A DNA stretch of 6,173 bases from Betaproteobacteria bacterium. GTDB taxonomy: Bacteria; Pseudomonadota; Gammaproteobacteria; Burkholderiales; SG8-39. The stretch covers positions 1-6,173 of the forward strand of contig CANIIN010000176.1 of the NCBI GenBank assembly GCA_947467405.1, in the 5' to 3' direction. Under the pieces are notes generated by a model. It did no database searches, had not been told where the DNA came from, and saw nothing but the letters and a program-made list of their open reading frames with translations. Made by a program: the position numbers and the translations under genes. Positions 1 to 5,916 of this stretch are shown here, piece by piece (the first letter of the stretch is position 1; each line of letters opens with the position of its first letter).

Positions 1-696
1 CTGCAGGACTTCCATCAACTCGGCCGGGGTCGCACCCAGTTCAATGGCCCTGCGCACGTGCAGACGCATGCCCGGCTCGTGAAGGTGCGTCGTTGCCGCG
101 CTGATGGATAGCAGGATGAATTCCTGCGTCTTCGGATCCAGTGCGGATGTCCCGCGCGCCGTCTCGATGTAGGAACAGTAGGCATTCATGTAGGCGGGAG
201 ACAGTGTGCAGAGTGACTCACAGCAATCATCCCAATACCCGTTGGCCGCGACGAATCGCGCCTTGAGCGAAGCCTGGTCAAAGCCTGCGCGCTGCCCCGC
301 GCCATGCCCATCCAGGGCCACGCCCGCCTTCTGCAACTCCTCCATCAGAATGGGAACCCCAACCGTCATGGTGTGCGCGCCAAGCAGACTCACGATCTGC
401 AGCACGCCCATCAACTCCTCGCGGCTTGCGCCATATTGCAGTGCCGTCGCCATATGCAGGCGCAAGCCTCGCAGATACAGGTGCGTGGTGGATGCATCGA
501 TCGCGATATAGATGAATTCCTTCAGCTTGGGGGCAAGCACCCCTTCCAGCCAGGGAAGACTGGTCATGCCGAGATAAGCCTTCAGAAAAGCCGGGTTCAG
601 GGCCAGAAGATCATCATGCCAGGGTGACCAGTAGCCCCGCTTGGTCTTGAACTCTTCCTTGAGCGCTTGTCGGTCCAACTCGGACATCTTCGTCAT
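1..696 (-). CDS. Tandem carboxymuconolactone decarboxylase (CMD)-like protein, C-terminus beyond left edge
   Basis: The reading frame is open for 232 codons from ATG at 696 to the window edge. A GGAG at 706-703 lies six bases before the ATG; an in-frame ATG at 687 is a weaker alternative. The protein is an internal duplication: residues 21-100 and 153-232 align without gaps over 80 positions with 34 identities by hand count. Both copies start GYW and carry a TTHL-x3-G-x-RLH motif (residues 70-81 and 202-213) followed by a GA-x3-EL segment, the signature of the all-helical CMD/AhpD-like fold. Neither copy has the CxxC of AhpD-type peroxidases; a histidine (72 and 204) appears to stand where the first cysteine would be, so peroxidase activity is unlikely. 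Family members include 4-carboxymuconolactone decarboxylases and many proteins of unknown function. It is the second gene of an operon, 64 bases after the SDR stop. A role in the same cytoplasmic catabolic pathway is inferred; the reaction is unknown. Confidence 0.85.
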   Translation of the reverse strand, partial: MTKMSELDRQALKEEFKTKRGYWSPWHDDLLALNPAFLKAYLGMTSLPWLEGVLAPKLKEFIYIAIDASTTHLYLRGLRLHMATALQYGASREELMGVLQIVSLLGAHTMTVGVPILMEELQKAGVALDGHGAGQRAGFDQASLKARFVAANGYWDDCCESLCTLSPAYMNAYCSYIETARGTSALDPKTQEFILLSISAATTHLHEPGMRLHVRRAIELGATPAELMEVLQ

Positions 697-702
697 GTAC
701 CA

Positions 703-706
703 CTCC
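703..706 (-). promoter_or_regulatory. Ribosome binding site of the CMD-like gene
   Basis: GGAG on the minus strand, six bases before the ATG at 696. It favours that start over the in-frame ATG at 687. Confidence 0.6.
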
Positions 707-760
707 AGATCAATGAATTCACAAGAACAACCTTCTCGCCAATGACACAGCCCGGCACGA

Positions 761-1543
761 TCAGCGCGCGGTCCACGCCCCATCAATGGAAAGCGCCGAG
801 CCGCGCACTTCAGCTGCCGCATCGGAACACAGGAATGCCGCCAGTTCGGCAATCTGTTCAGGGGCTACCGGGCGGCCGGATGGCATGTTGACAGCAGCAA
901 TCCTCGCCTGCGCTTCCTCCCGCGTGATGCCTTCCTGATTGGCGAGGTCCTTCGCACTCTTGTAGAAAATCCGCGTCGAGACATCTCCGGGACATATCGC
1001 ATTGCAGGTGATTCCAGTCGCCGCCGTCTCCAGCGCAACGGCCTTGGTCAGCCCGACCAGCCCATGTTTGGATGCCACGTAACTGACACGGTTGGTTCCC
1101 CCAACCAGTCCGTATGCCGATGAGATATTGATGATCCGGCCCCAGTTGCGCTGACGCATCTGCGGCATGACCGTGCGAATGGTGTGGAACGAGGCAGACA
1201 GGTTCAAGGCCAGAACCAGATCCCATTTCTCCGGCGGACAGTCTTCGATTGGAGCCTTGTAGGTCGTTCCCGCATTGTTGATCAGGATATCAACGCGACC
1301 GAATTCCCTGGTTGCGCTGTCGACCAGCATGGCCGCCTCATCAGGTTTGGAGACGTCAGCGCTGACGTGCATGACACGGGAGCCGGACAGGCCGGCGATT
1401 TCATCACGCAATGTGGCGATCTCGTCCGGATCGCCAAAACCGTTGAGCATGATGGATGCGCCCTTGCCGGCCAGGCATCTGGCCATCGCGAGTCCGATGC
1501 CCGCAGTGGACCCGGTAATCAGGGCAACCTTTCCTTGCAGCAT
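761..1543 (-). CDS. Short-chain dehydrogenase/reductase, 3-hydroxybutyrate dehydrogenase-like
   Basis: A cytoplasmic NAD(P)-dependent oxidoreductase of the classical SDR family, 260 residues. Visible motifs are the cofactor-binding TGSTAGIG (10-17), NNAG (89-92), Asn114, catalytic Ser142, Tyr155 and Lys159, and PG at 185-186. The N-terminus MLQGKVALITGS, the NGFG after the second strand, the ETA/AICPG segment and the C-terminal DGAWTAR closely match bacterial D-3-hydroxybutyrate dehydrogenase, also about 260 residues, and numbering matches without offset. However, the residues which in the Pseudomonas fragi enzyme (from memory) hold the substrate are replaced: Thr94 for Gln, Tyr144 for His, Arg152 for Lys, Asp187 for Trp, Ser196 for Gln; only Trp257 remains. 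A different hydroxy or keto substrate is therefore likely. The ATG at 1543 is chosen over a GTG at 1549 because GGGAG lies five bases before it and the family N-terminus begins there. It is the first gene of an operon with the CMD-like gene and is divergent from a Bug gene. Confidence 0.93.
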   Translation of the reverse strand: MLQGKVALITGSTAGIGLAMARCLAGKGASIMLNGFGDPDEIATLRDEIAGLSGSRVMHVSADVSKPDEAAMLVDSATREFGRVDILINNAGTTYKAPIEDCPPEKWDLVLALNLSASFHTIRTVMPQMRQRNWGRIINISSAYGLVGGTNRVSYVASKHGLVGLTKAVALETAATGITCNAICPGDVSTRIFYKSAKDLANQEGITREEAQARIAAVNMPSGRPVAPEQIAELAAFLCSDAAAEVRGSALSIDGAWTAR

Positions 1544-1548
1544 CTCCA

Positions 1549-1553
1549 CTCCC
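1549..1553 (-). promoter_or_regulatory. Ribosome binding site deciding the SDR start
   Basis: GGGAG on the minus strand, five bases before ATG 1543. It overlaps the first base of the alternative GTG at 1549, which would then have no ribosome binding site at a usable distance. Confidence 0.6.
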
Positions 1554-1625
1554 GTCTATTCGGTGCAATCCGTCACGCTCTGCGCCCGGTCGAACATCCT
1601 GTCAGTCCGGCTGATTGGCGAGCGA

Positions 1626-1640
1626 TTCCATTCTGTGAAA
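1626..1640. promoter_or_regulatory. Candidate operator 1 (TTYC-N7-GRAA dyad)
   Basis: TTCC-ATTCTGT-GAAA, an inverted repeat with four-base arms that satisfies the T-N11-A rule of LysR-type sites. It lies in the SDR/Bug divergent region. Its centre is about 68 bases upstream of the predicted start of the rightward Bug transcript and about 11 bases downstream of the predicted SDR start. The same pattern recurs at 3931-3945 and 5917-5931. Confidence 0.4.
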
Positions 1641-1650
1641 CTGCTTCGCT

Positions 1651-1679
1651 ATTTTGGAATTTTTAGTCGCCCAAGTCAA
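1651..1679 (-). promoter_or_regulatory. Predicted sigma70-like promoter of the SDR-CMD operon
   Basis: On the minus strand, -35 TTGACT (1679-1674, five of six consensus bases), a 17-base spacer and -10 CAAAAT (1656-1651, four of six). Transcription would start near 1644, leaving a leader of about 100 bases that contains candidate operator 1. Confidence 0.45.
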
Positions 1680-1688
1680 TCGGCCCTA

Positions 1689-1694
1689 TATACT
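1689..1694 (+). promoter_or_regulatory. Predicted -10 element of the first Bug gene
   Basis: TATACT matches the -10 consensus at five of six bases, but no good -35 element is found 16-18 bases upstream, as is common at activator-dependent promoters. The start would lie near 1701. The missing -35 would fall beside the SDR -35 element, so the two divergent promoters would be back to back. Confidence 0.35.
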
Positions 1695-1736
1695 GAAAGC
1701 GGCGCAGATTCCGACCAATTCATTCGCCAGTGATCC

Positions 1737-1744
1737 GAGGAGAG
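1737..1744 (+). promoter_or_regulatory. Ribosome binding site of the first Bug gene
   Basis: GAGGAGAG, six bases before ATG 1751. It lies inside the longer frame beginning with GTG at 1730, which argues for the ATG as the true start. Confidence 0.75.
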
Positions 1745-1750
1745 ACCCTG

Positions 1751-2731
1751 ATGAACCGCACCAAACAACATCTGATCGCATTGCTTCTTGCAACCGTCTG
1801 CAGCGCGCCCGGCGCTGCACTTGCTCAGGGCACCTACCCGACCAAGCCCATCCACATGGTGGTGCCGTTTGCTCCCGGCGGCGCAACAGATATCGTCGGC
1901 AGGGTGATGGCCACCGAAATGACCAAGACACTCGGGCAGACCGTGCTGGTCGAAAACAGACCAGGCAACGCAGGCGCGACAGGCGCTGATATCGTTGCCA
2001 AATCGGCTCCGGATGGCTACACGCTCTGTCTTTGCACGGTCGGTCCGCTGATCACGGTTCCCCTGCTGAATCCCAGCCTTGGCTACGACCCGCTACGCGA
2101 CCTGCTTCCGGTCAGTGTCGTCAACACCGTTGAGCTGGCCATTTTTGCCCGTGAAACGCTTCCCGCCACGACGCCGTCGCAACTAGTGGCCTATGCAAAG
2201 GCCAATCCGGGAAAGATTTCCTACGCCACCCCGGGGACCGGAGGACCGAATCATTTCGCCGGCGAATTGCTGCAGATCATGGCCGGGCTCAAGCTTCTCC
2301 ATGTTCCCTTCAAGGGTGACGGGCAGGCGATCATCGCGCTGGCTGGCGGTCAGGTTGACCTGTACCTCGGCGGCATTGCCAGCGCACTGCCGCAAGTCAA
2401 GGCCGGCAAGGTCAAACCCATCATGGTGACCGGCGCATCACGATCGAAGCTCCTGCCGGATATCCCCACCGTCAGCGAGTCGGGATATGCCGGCTACGAG
2501 GCGAGCGTATTCTCCGGCATCGCCGTGGCAGCGGGCACCACGCCGGCCATCGTCGAAAGACTGTACAACGCCATTGCTGCAGCGGTGAAGGTGAAGTCGG
2601 TACAGGAGACCTTCGATGCGCAGGGAATAATTCCTGTTGGCGGACGGCCCGAAGCATTCACCGCCCTGCTCAAGACCGAGATGGAGAAGTGGGCCAGAGT
2701 GCAAAAGCAGACCGGCATCAAACTGGACTAG
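1751..2731 (+). CDS. Bug/TctC-family periplasmic substrate-binding protein 1
   Basis: A 326-residue exported solute-binding protein of the tripartite tricarboxylate transporter (TTT) receptor family; Bug proteins usually have about 320-330 residues. Residues 1-25 form a signal peptide (Asn-Arg-Thr-Lys head, hydrophobic core LIALLLATV, cleavage predicted after Ala-Leu-Ala25). Cys17 is not in a lipobox, so this is a soluble periplasmic protein. The mature part carries family hallmarks: YPTKPI (29-34), VPFAPGGATD (38-47), VENRPG (67-72) and APDGYTL (86-92), then the two-lobed fold with PFKG and IMVTGASR segments. Bug proteins bind carboxylates, amino acids, nicotinate or aromatic acids; the ligand here cannot be read from sequence. 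The start at ATG 1751 rests on the GAGGAGAG site; a GTG at 1730 would add seven residues before the signal peptide. The gene is monocistronic, divergent from the SDR operon and ended by a strong terminator. It differs more from the other two Bug proteins here than they do from each other. Confidence 0.95.
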   Translation: MNRTKQHLIALLLATVCSAPGAALAQGTYPTKPIHMVVPFAPGGATDIVGRVMATEMTKTLGQTVLVENRPGNAGATGADIVAKSAPDGYTLCLCTVGPLITVPLLNPSLGYDPLRDLLPVSVVNTVELAIFARETLPATTPSQLVAYAKANPGKISYATPGTGGPNHFAGELLQIMAGLKLLHVPFKGDGQAIIALAGGQVDLYLGGIASALPQVKAGKVKPIMVTGASRSKLLPDIPTVSESGYAGYEASVFSGIAVAAGTTPAIVERLYNAIAAAVKVKSVQETFDAQGIIPVGGRPEAFTALLKTEMEKWARVQKQTGIKLD

Positions 2732-2768
2732 TGACGCGGCCGCACTGCGAAACAGAGACAACCGTCTC

Positions 2769-2800
2769 CACCCTGCAGGAGCGCCTGCAGGGTGATTTTT
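2769..2800 (+). terminator. Strong intrinsic terminator of the first Bug gene
   Basis: A perfect 11-base-pair stem (2769-2779 with 2784-2794, arms CACCCTGCAGG and CCTGCAGGGTG) with a four-base AGCG loop is followed by A and five T residues (2796-2800). It begins 37 bases after the Bug stop codon. The minus strand has no T tract after the stem, so it should not terminate the convergent gene. Confidence 0.9.
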
Positions 2801-2839
2801 CGATGATTGGCCCGAGGGGGCAAGCCCGATCGGCCCCTG

Positions 2840-3826
2840 TCAATCCAGGGACAGGGAAATGGCCTTGATGGCCTTTCCCCACACCTCCGCGTCCCGCTTG
2901 ATCACGGCCGACAGTGCCTCCGGCGTACCGGGCGAACCAGCCAAGCCGTCAGCGGCCAGTCGCACCTTGACGTCTTCCGCCGCGAATGCCGTTCTGACCG
3001 CCTCGTTCAAGCGATCCACAACGGGCCTGGGCGTCCCGGCCGGCGCCACCAATCCGAACCAGAAATAGGCGGTCATGTCGGGGTAGCCCAGTTCGGCAAA
3101 GGTCGGCACGTCCGGCAGCGCCGCTGAACGCTGCTCGCTGGTTACCGCCAGCACGCGCACCCGGCCTGACTTGTGCGTCGGCACTGCGGTGGCGATGCCG
3201 TCATAGAGCATATGAATCTGTCCGCCCATCACGTCAGTCAACGCCGGCCCGGATCCCTTGTAAGGCACGTCAACGGTCTTGATGCCGGCGGCCAGATTGA
3301 ACATCTCCCCCAGCAGATGATTGGATGCCCCACGACCGGTCGTGCCGTTGAAAACCTGTCCCGGACGCGCCTTGGCGAAGGCGATGAACTCCTGAACGTT
3401 CTGTATCGGCAACGTCGGCGTGATCGATAGCGTATAGGGCGTTCGCGCCATCATCGAGATCGGCGCAAAATCCTCCACCTTGTACCGAACGGTCTTGTAG
3501 ATCTGCGGGTTCAGCGACAAGGTCGTGAGGCTGGCGATAAGAAGCGTGTAGCCGTCCGGCGCGGCCTTGGCCGTCCGCTCGGCCGCGATCATGGTATTGC
3601 CACCGGGTGCATTCTCGACCAGGACTGGCTTGCCCAGTGAATCGGTCATTTTCTGCGCGATCTGGCGCACCACGATATCCGTCGGTCCGCCCGCCGCATA
3701 CGGCAGCAGCATGGCCATCGGCTTGGCCGGCCAGGCCTGCGCCTGCGCCAGGGAAGCGGCACACGCCAGCACTATGGAGCAAATGCCGGTCAGCGCCTTT
3801 CTCATTTCCGGGTTTCCCAAGTTCAT
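2840..3826 (-). CDS. Bug/TctC-family periplasmic substrate-binding protein 2
   Basis: A 328-residue exported receptor of the TTT family. A signal peptide (hydrophobic segment LTGICSIVLACAASL, cleavage near Ala-Gln-Ala29) precedes WPAKP (32-36), LPYAAGGPTD (41-50), VENAPG (70-75) and AAPDGYTL (88-95). Later segments LNPQIYK, VPYKGSGPALTDVMGG and LAVTSEQRS are typical of the family. ATG 3826 has AGGAGGG seven bases upstream and is preferred; ATG 3805 (Met8) would give the more usual MRK-type signal peptide but has a poorer ribosome binding site. It aligns almost without gaps with the third Bug protein across the mature part, sharing DF-x-PIS-x2-AR-x-PY, LAVTSEQRS and APAGTPRP. The ligand is unknown. 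The gene stands alone, convergent with the first Bug gene (108 bases between stop codons) and divergent from the third. I see no clear terminator for it. Confidence 0.95.
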   Translation of the reverse strand: MNLGNPEMRKALTGICSIVLACAASLAQAQAWPAKPMAMLLPYAAGGPTDIVVRQIAQKMTDSLGKPVLVENAPGGNTMIAAERTAKAAPDGYTLLIASLTTLSLNPQIYKTVRYKVEDFAPISMMARTPYTLSITPTLPIQNVQEFIAFAKARPGQVFNGTTGRGASNHLLGEMFNLAAGIKTVDVPYKGSGPALTDVMGGQIHMLYDGIATAVPTHKSGRVRVLAVTSEQRSAALPDVPTFAELGYPDMTAYFWFGLVAPAGTPRPVVDRLNEAVRTAFAAEDVKVRLAADGLAGSPGTPEALSAVIKRDAEVWGKAIKAISLSLD

Positions 3827-3833
3827 TTCTCAT

Positions 3834-3840
3834 CCCTCCT
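3834..3840 (-). promoter_or_regulatory. Ribosome binding site of the second Bug gene
   Basis: AGGAGGG on the minus strand, seven bases before ATG 3826. An out-of-frame ATG lies within the spacer. Confidence 0.75.
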
Positions 3841-3875
3841 CGTTCATGTGAAATACAGAGACTGCTGTTCCGTTC

Positions 3876-3904
3876 AACGTACCTTTGGCGCTCCACGCGG
3901 TCAA
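3876..3904 (-). promoter_or_regulatory. Predicted promoter of the second Bug gene
   Basis: On the minus strand, -35 TTGACC (3904-3899, five of six), a 17-base spacer and a weak -10 TACGTT (3881-3876, three of six). The start would be near 3869. A weak -10 with a site upstream would fit an activated promoter. Confidence 0.35.
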
Positions 3905-3930
3905 GCGAAGGTTTCAATCTCTCTCGATCG

Positions 3931-3945
3931 TTCCGCAGAATGAAA
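3931..3945. promoter_or_regulatory. Candidate operator 2 (TTYC-N7-GRAA dyad)
   Basis: On the minus strand TTTC-ATTCTGC-GGAA. One base longer, it matches operator 1 (1626-1641) at 13 of 16 positions. Its centre at 3938 lies about 69 bases upstream of the predicted start of both divergent Bug genes, the usual place of a LysR-type recognition site. Confidence 0.45.
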
Positions 3946-3971
3946 CCCATTGCCTGAACATCAATCCGTGT

Positions 3972-4000
3972 TTGGTGAAAATCATCCCTGCGTGTAGCAT
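3972..4000 (+). promoter_or_regulatory. Predicted promoter of the third Bug gene
   Basis: TTGGTG (3972-3977, three of six), a 17-base spacer and TAGCAT (3995-4000, four of six). The start would be near 4007, leaving a leader of about 54 bases. It is weak on consensus alone. Confidence 0.3.
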
Positions 4001-4047
4001 CCTCGGAAGTGCACCCGGTCAATGGTCGGTATCCGACTGAATCAAAT

Positions 4048-4053
4048 AGGAGG
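4048..4053 (+). promoter_or_regulatory. Ribosome binding site deciding the third Bug gene start
   Basis: AGGAGG, seven bases before ATG 4061. It excludes the in-frame ATG at 4022, which has no such site and would put 13 extra residues before the signal peptide. Confidence 0.8.
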
Positions 4054-4060
4054 AAGTTTC

Positions 4061-5029
4061 ATGCGTTTTCTGAAAGCATTTGCCGTTGCAGTTGCTGTTC
4101 TCGGTGGCTCGTTCTCGACGCAGAGCAGTGCGCAGGGCTATCCGGCCAAACCCGTCAAGCTGGTCGTGCCCTTCGCGGCGGGTGGCACGACCGACATTCT
4201 CGCCAGGCTCTATGGCCAGCGAATGGGCACGACGCTGGGGCAACCCCTTATTGTTGAGAACCGCACCGGGGCCGGCACGATGATCGGGTCCGACTACGTG
4301 GCGAAATCCGCTCCGGACGGATACACCCTTCTGCTCGGCTCACCGTCGGTGTGGCTCAACCCCGTGCTGTACAAGAAGGTGCCCTACAAGTTCGACGACT
4401 TCACGCCGATATCGGTTGTCGCGCGCGCGCCCTACGTCATGGGCATTCCGGCCAATCTCGGCCCGCAGAACCTGCAGGAATTCATCGTCTGGTCAAAGAA
4501 TCCGGCCAACCGCGTGAGCTACGGGATTCTCGGCGTCGGCGCCCCCTCGCATCTGGTCTCCAAGCTGTTCGAAAATGTCACCGGCGTGCGCGGCGTGGAC
4601 ATTTCCTACAAGGGCACCGCCCCGGTCATGACCGATCTGATGGGCGGTCTCATCCAGTATTACTTTGATGCGGTGGTGACATCGCTGCCCCTGCATCGCT
4701 CCGGAAAAATCCGTGTACTGGCCGTGACCAGCGAACAGCGTTCGCCGGCGGCTACCGATATACCGACCTTCAAGGAATTGGGCTACCCAAAAATGGTGGC
4801 CGATACGGTATGGGGCATCTTCGCTCCCGCCGGGACGCCCCGACCCATCATCAACCAGCTCAGCAGGGCCGCCGCAGAAGCGGCCGGCTTCGAGGAAATG
4901 AGGTCAAGACTGCTGCGCGAGGGCACCGTGCCGATCGCCAGTACGCCTGAAGGCTTCTCCGAGATCATCCGCCAGGACTTCGACATGTGGAATGAAATCA
5001 TCAAGGCGTCGAACATCCAGCTGGAATAA
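4061..5029 (+). CDS. Bug/TctC-family periplasmic substrate-binding protein 3
   Basis: A 322-residue exported TTT-family receptor. Residues 1-24 form a signal peptide (MRFLK head, alanine/valine core, cleavage predicted after Ser-Ser-Ala24). Family hallmarks follow: YPAKPV (27-32), VPFAAGGTTD (36-45), VENRTG (65-70) and APDGYTL (84-90), then DISYKGTAPVMTDLMGG and LAVTSEQRS. It is a paralogue of the second Bug protein, with nearly gapless alignment, but the segments after the first-lobe hinge differ (SYGILGVGAPSHL here, FNGTTGRGASNHL there), so the ligands may differ. No TctA or TctB membrane component is encoded nearby, so its partner must lie elsewhere or it works without one, as is thought for many Bug proteins. 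It is divergent from the second Bug gene with 234 bases between, and convergent with the EthD gene (69 bases between). Confidence 0.95.
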   Translation: MRFLKAFAVAVAVLGGSFSTQSSAQGYPAKPVKLVVPFAAGGTTDILARLYGQRMGTTLGQPLIVENRTGAGTMIGSDYVAKSAPDGYTLLLGSPSVWLNPVLYKKVPYKFDDFTPISVVARAPYVMGIPANLGPQNLQEFIVWSKNPANRVSYGILGVGAPSHLVSKLFENVTGVRGVDISYKGTAPVMTDLMGGLIQYYFDAVVTSLPLHRSGKIRVLAVTSEQRSPAATDIPTFKELGYPKMVADTVWGIFAPAGTPRPIINQLSRAAAEAAGFEEMRSRLLREGTVPIASTPEGFSEIIRQDFDMWNEIIKASNIQLE

Positions 5030-5041
5030 CCAGGGCGCCGG

Positions 5042-5062
5042 GGCAGGAGTTTGACACCTGCC
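5042..5062 (+). terminator. Weak hairpin after the third Bug gene
   Basis: A six-base-pair stem GGCAGG/CCTGCC with a nine-base loop, starting 13 bases after the stop codon and followed by only two T residues. It could be a poor terminator or RNA end-protecting hairpin. Confidence 0.25.
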
Positions 5063-5092
5063 TTCGCACTGCCGCACTGTCGGTAGCGGCCG

Positions 5093-5115
5093 GTCCCGCT
5101 AAGCGGCAGCGGGAC
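5093..5115. other. Inverted repeat across the EthD gene stop codon
   Basis: Perfect eight-base arms GTCCCGCT (5093-5100) and AGCGGGAC (5108-5115) with a seven-base loop. The arms enclose the last codons and TAG stop of the leftward EthD gene. No T tract follows on either strand, so it is not a standard intrinsic terminator. It may still limit read-through or protect RNA ends between the convergent genes. Confidence 0.4.
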
Positions 5116-5806
5116 TCCACGAGTAGGTAATCCTGGTGGCCATTGTCACCAATGCATCCACTTCACAGAAATTGGCAAGATCCGCCTGGACGCCATTCCG
5201 GTAGCCAGCATCACTCATGAAGCGGGCTGCATCGTCGATATTGTCGAACCACAACTCGGATACGCAATCGAACTCGTATCCCGCTGGCGGTTCAACAAGC
5301 CCCCTGTCCTGAACGTAGCGACGCAGAACCGGACAGGCCTGCCCCTGCTTCAGCATGAGGTCGGCATGCGGCCCCGCGCAGTGGCGGTCAAACTCTTCCC
5401 TCGAGATGCCCTGGCGGCGTTTCAGGAACAGCATGACGCAGATATTGTCCGGCGGGCCGTCCTTGAGCACCACCTCTTCCGTGTACAGCGACCACTTGGA
5501 CACCACGTCGCCGAACACGCGCACTTCATCGGGACGCAGACGCTCCCGGATTTCCTGGCGGTCCTCGGACGGTTTCGAGACGAGCAGTTCCGTCATGGTC
5601 AGCAGCGCCACGCCGGCATGCGCGTTGGACGAACCGGGGATGGACGGCGTGCTTTCCAATTTGGTGCAATGCTGCACTCTCAGGTACCTCACCCCGACCG
5701 ATGGGAAACTGGCCGCTACCTTTGCATGGCTGCGCCACTGCCGCGGGAAGTCCTCGACCGGAATCGCCGGGTTGCGACCAGCCAGATAAAGGCGCTTGAA
5801 AGTCAT
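5099..5806 (-). CDS. Double EthD-domain protein (dimeric alpha+beta barrel fold)
   Basis: A 235-residue soluble protein without signal peptide or membrane segment. It contains two EthD-like halves. The first (about 1-112) has the strand KRLYLAGR followed by the helix motif EDF-x2-QWRSHAKVA (18-31). The second (about 122-230) has CVMLFLKRR followed by EEFDRHCAGPHADL (137-150), and ends with SELWFDNIDDAARFM and a final strand. In each half a histidine (27 and 147) closes the F-x3-(W/H)-x2-H-type motif typical of EthD proteins. Single-domain EthD proteins have about 100 residues and act as dimers, so this one may form the barrel within one chain. EthD was first found as a helper of an ether-degrading P450; relatives include small decarboxylases and proteins of unknown role. 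The ribosome binding site is weak (TGGA about nine bases upstream), but no better start is seen. It has its own promoter and may belong to the same regulon as the SDR and Bug genes. Confidence 0.85.
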   Translation of the reverse strand: MTFKRLYLAGRNPAIPVEDFPRQWRSHAKVAASFPSVGVRYLRVQHCTKLESTPSIPGSSNAHAGVALLTMTELLVSKPSEDRQEIRERLRPDEVRVFGDVVSKWSLYTEEVVLKDGPPDNICVMLFLKRRQGISREEFDRHCAGPHADLMLKQGQACPVLRRYVQDRGLVEPPAGYEFDCVSELWFDNIDDAARFMSDAGYRNGVQADLANFCEVDALVTMATRITYSWSPAAA

Positions 5807-5916
5807 TTCAGGTATCCAGTTTCAGGTTGAACAATCTGCGACTGCCCTTGGCGTGCGACCGCCGCAACCGCGTGAGCCCGGTCAGGCACACACATTGCCT
5901 TGTCGCCGGCCACGAA

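Noticed and set aside
1625..1660. Wider inverted repeat ATTCCA-N24-TGGAAT, and a similar GGTTTCA-N24-TGAAACC at 3910-3947
   Set aside because: The equal 24-base spacing is curious, but the arms differ in sequence and both overlap the better-supported TTYC-N7-GRAA dyad. No third copy was seen.
1184..1666. 160-codon plus-strand frame opposite the SDR gene
   Set aside because: It is a frame shadow of a clear SDR gene in GC-rich DNA, and its product has no family features.
1730..1750. Longer N-terminus of the first Bug protein from GTG
   Set aside because: The extension consists of the ribosome binding site itself and would precede a normal signal peptide.
3270..4022. 250-codon open frame on the minus strand
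   Set aside because: It is the shadow of the second Bug gene in another frame plus its promoter region. It has no recognisable domain and no ribosome binding site.
4022..4060. Longer N-terminus of the third Bug protein from ATG 4022
   Set aside because: The extension contains the AGGAGG site used by ATG 4061, and the signal peptide starts at that ATG.
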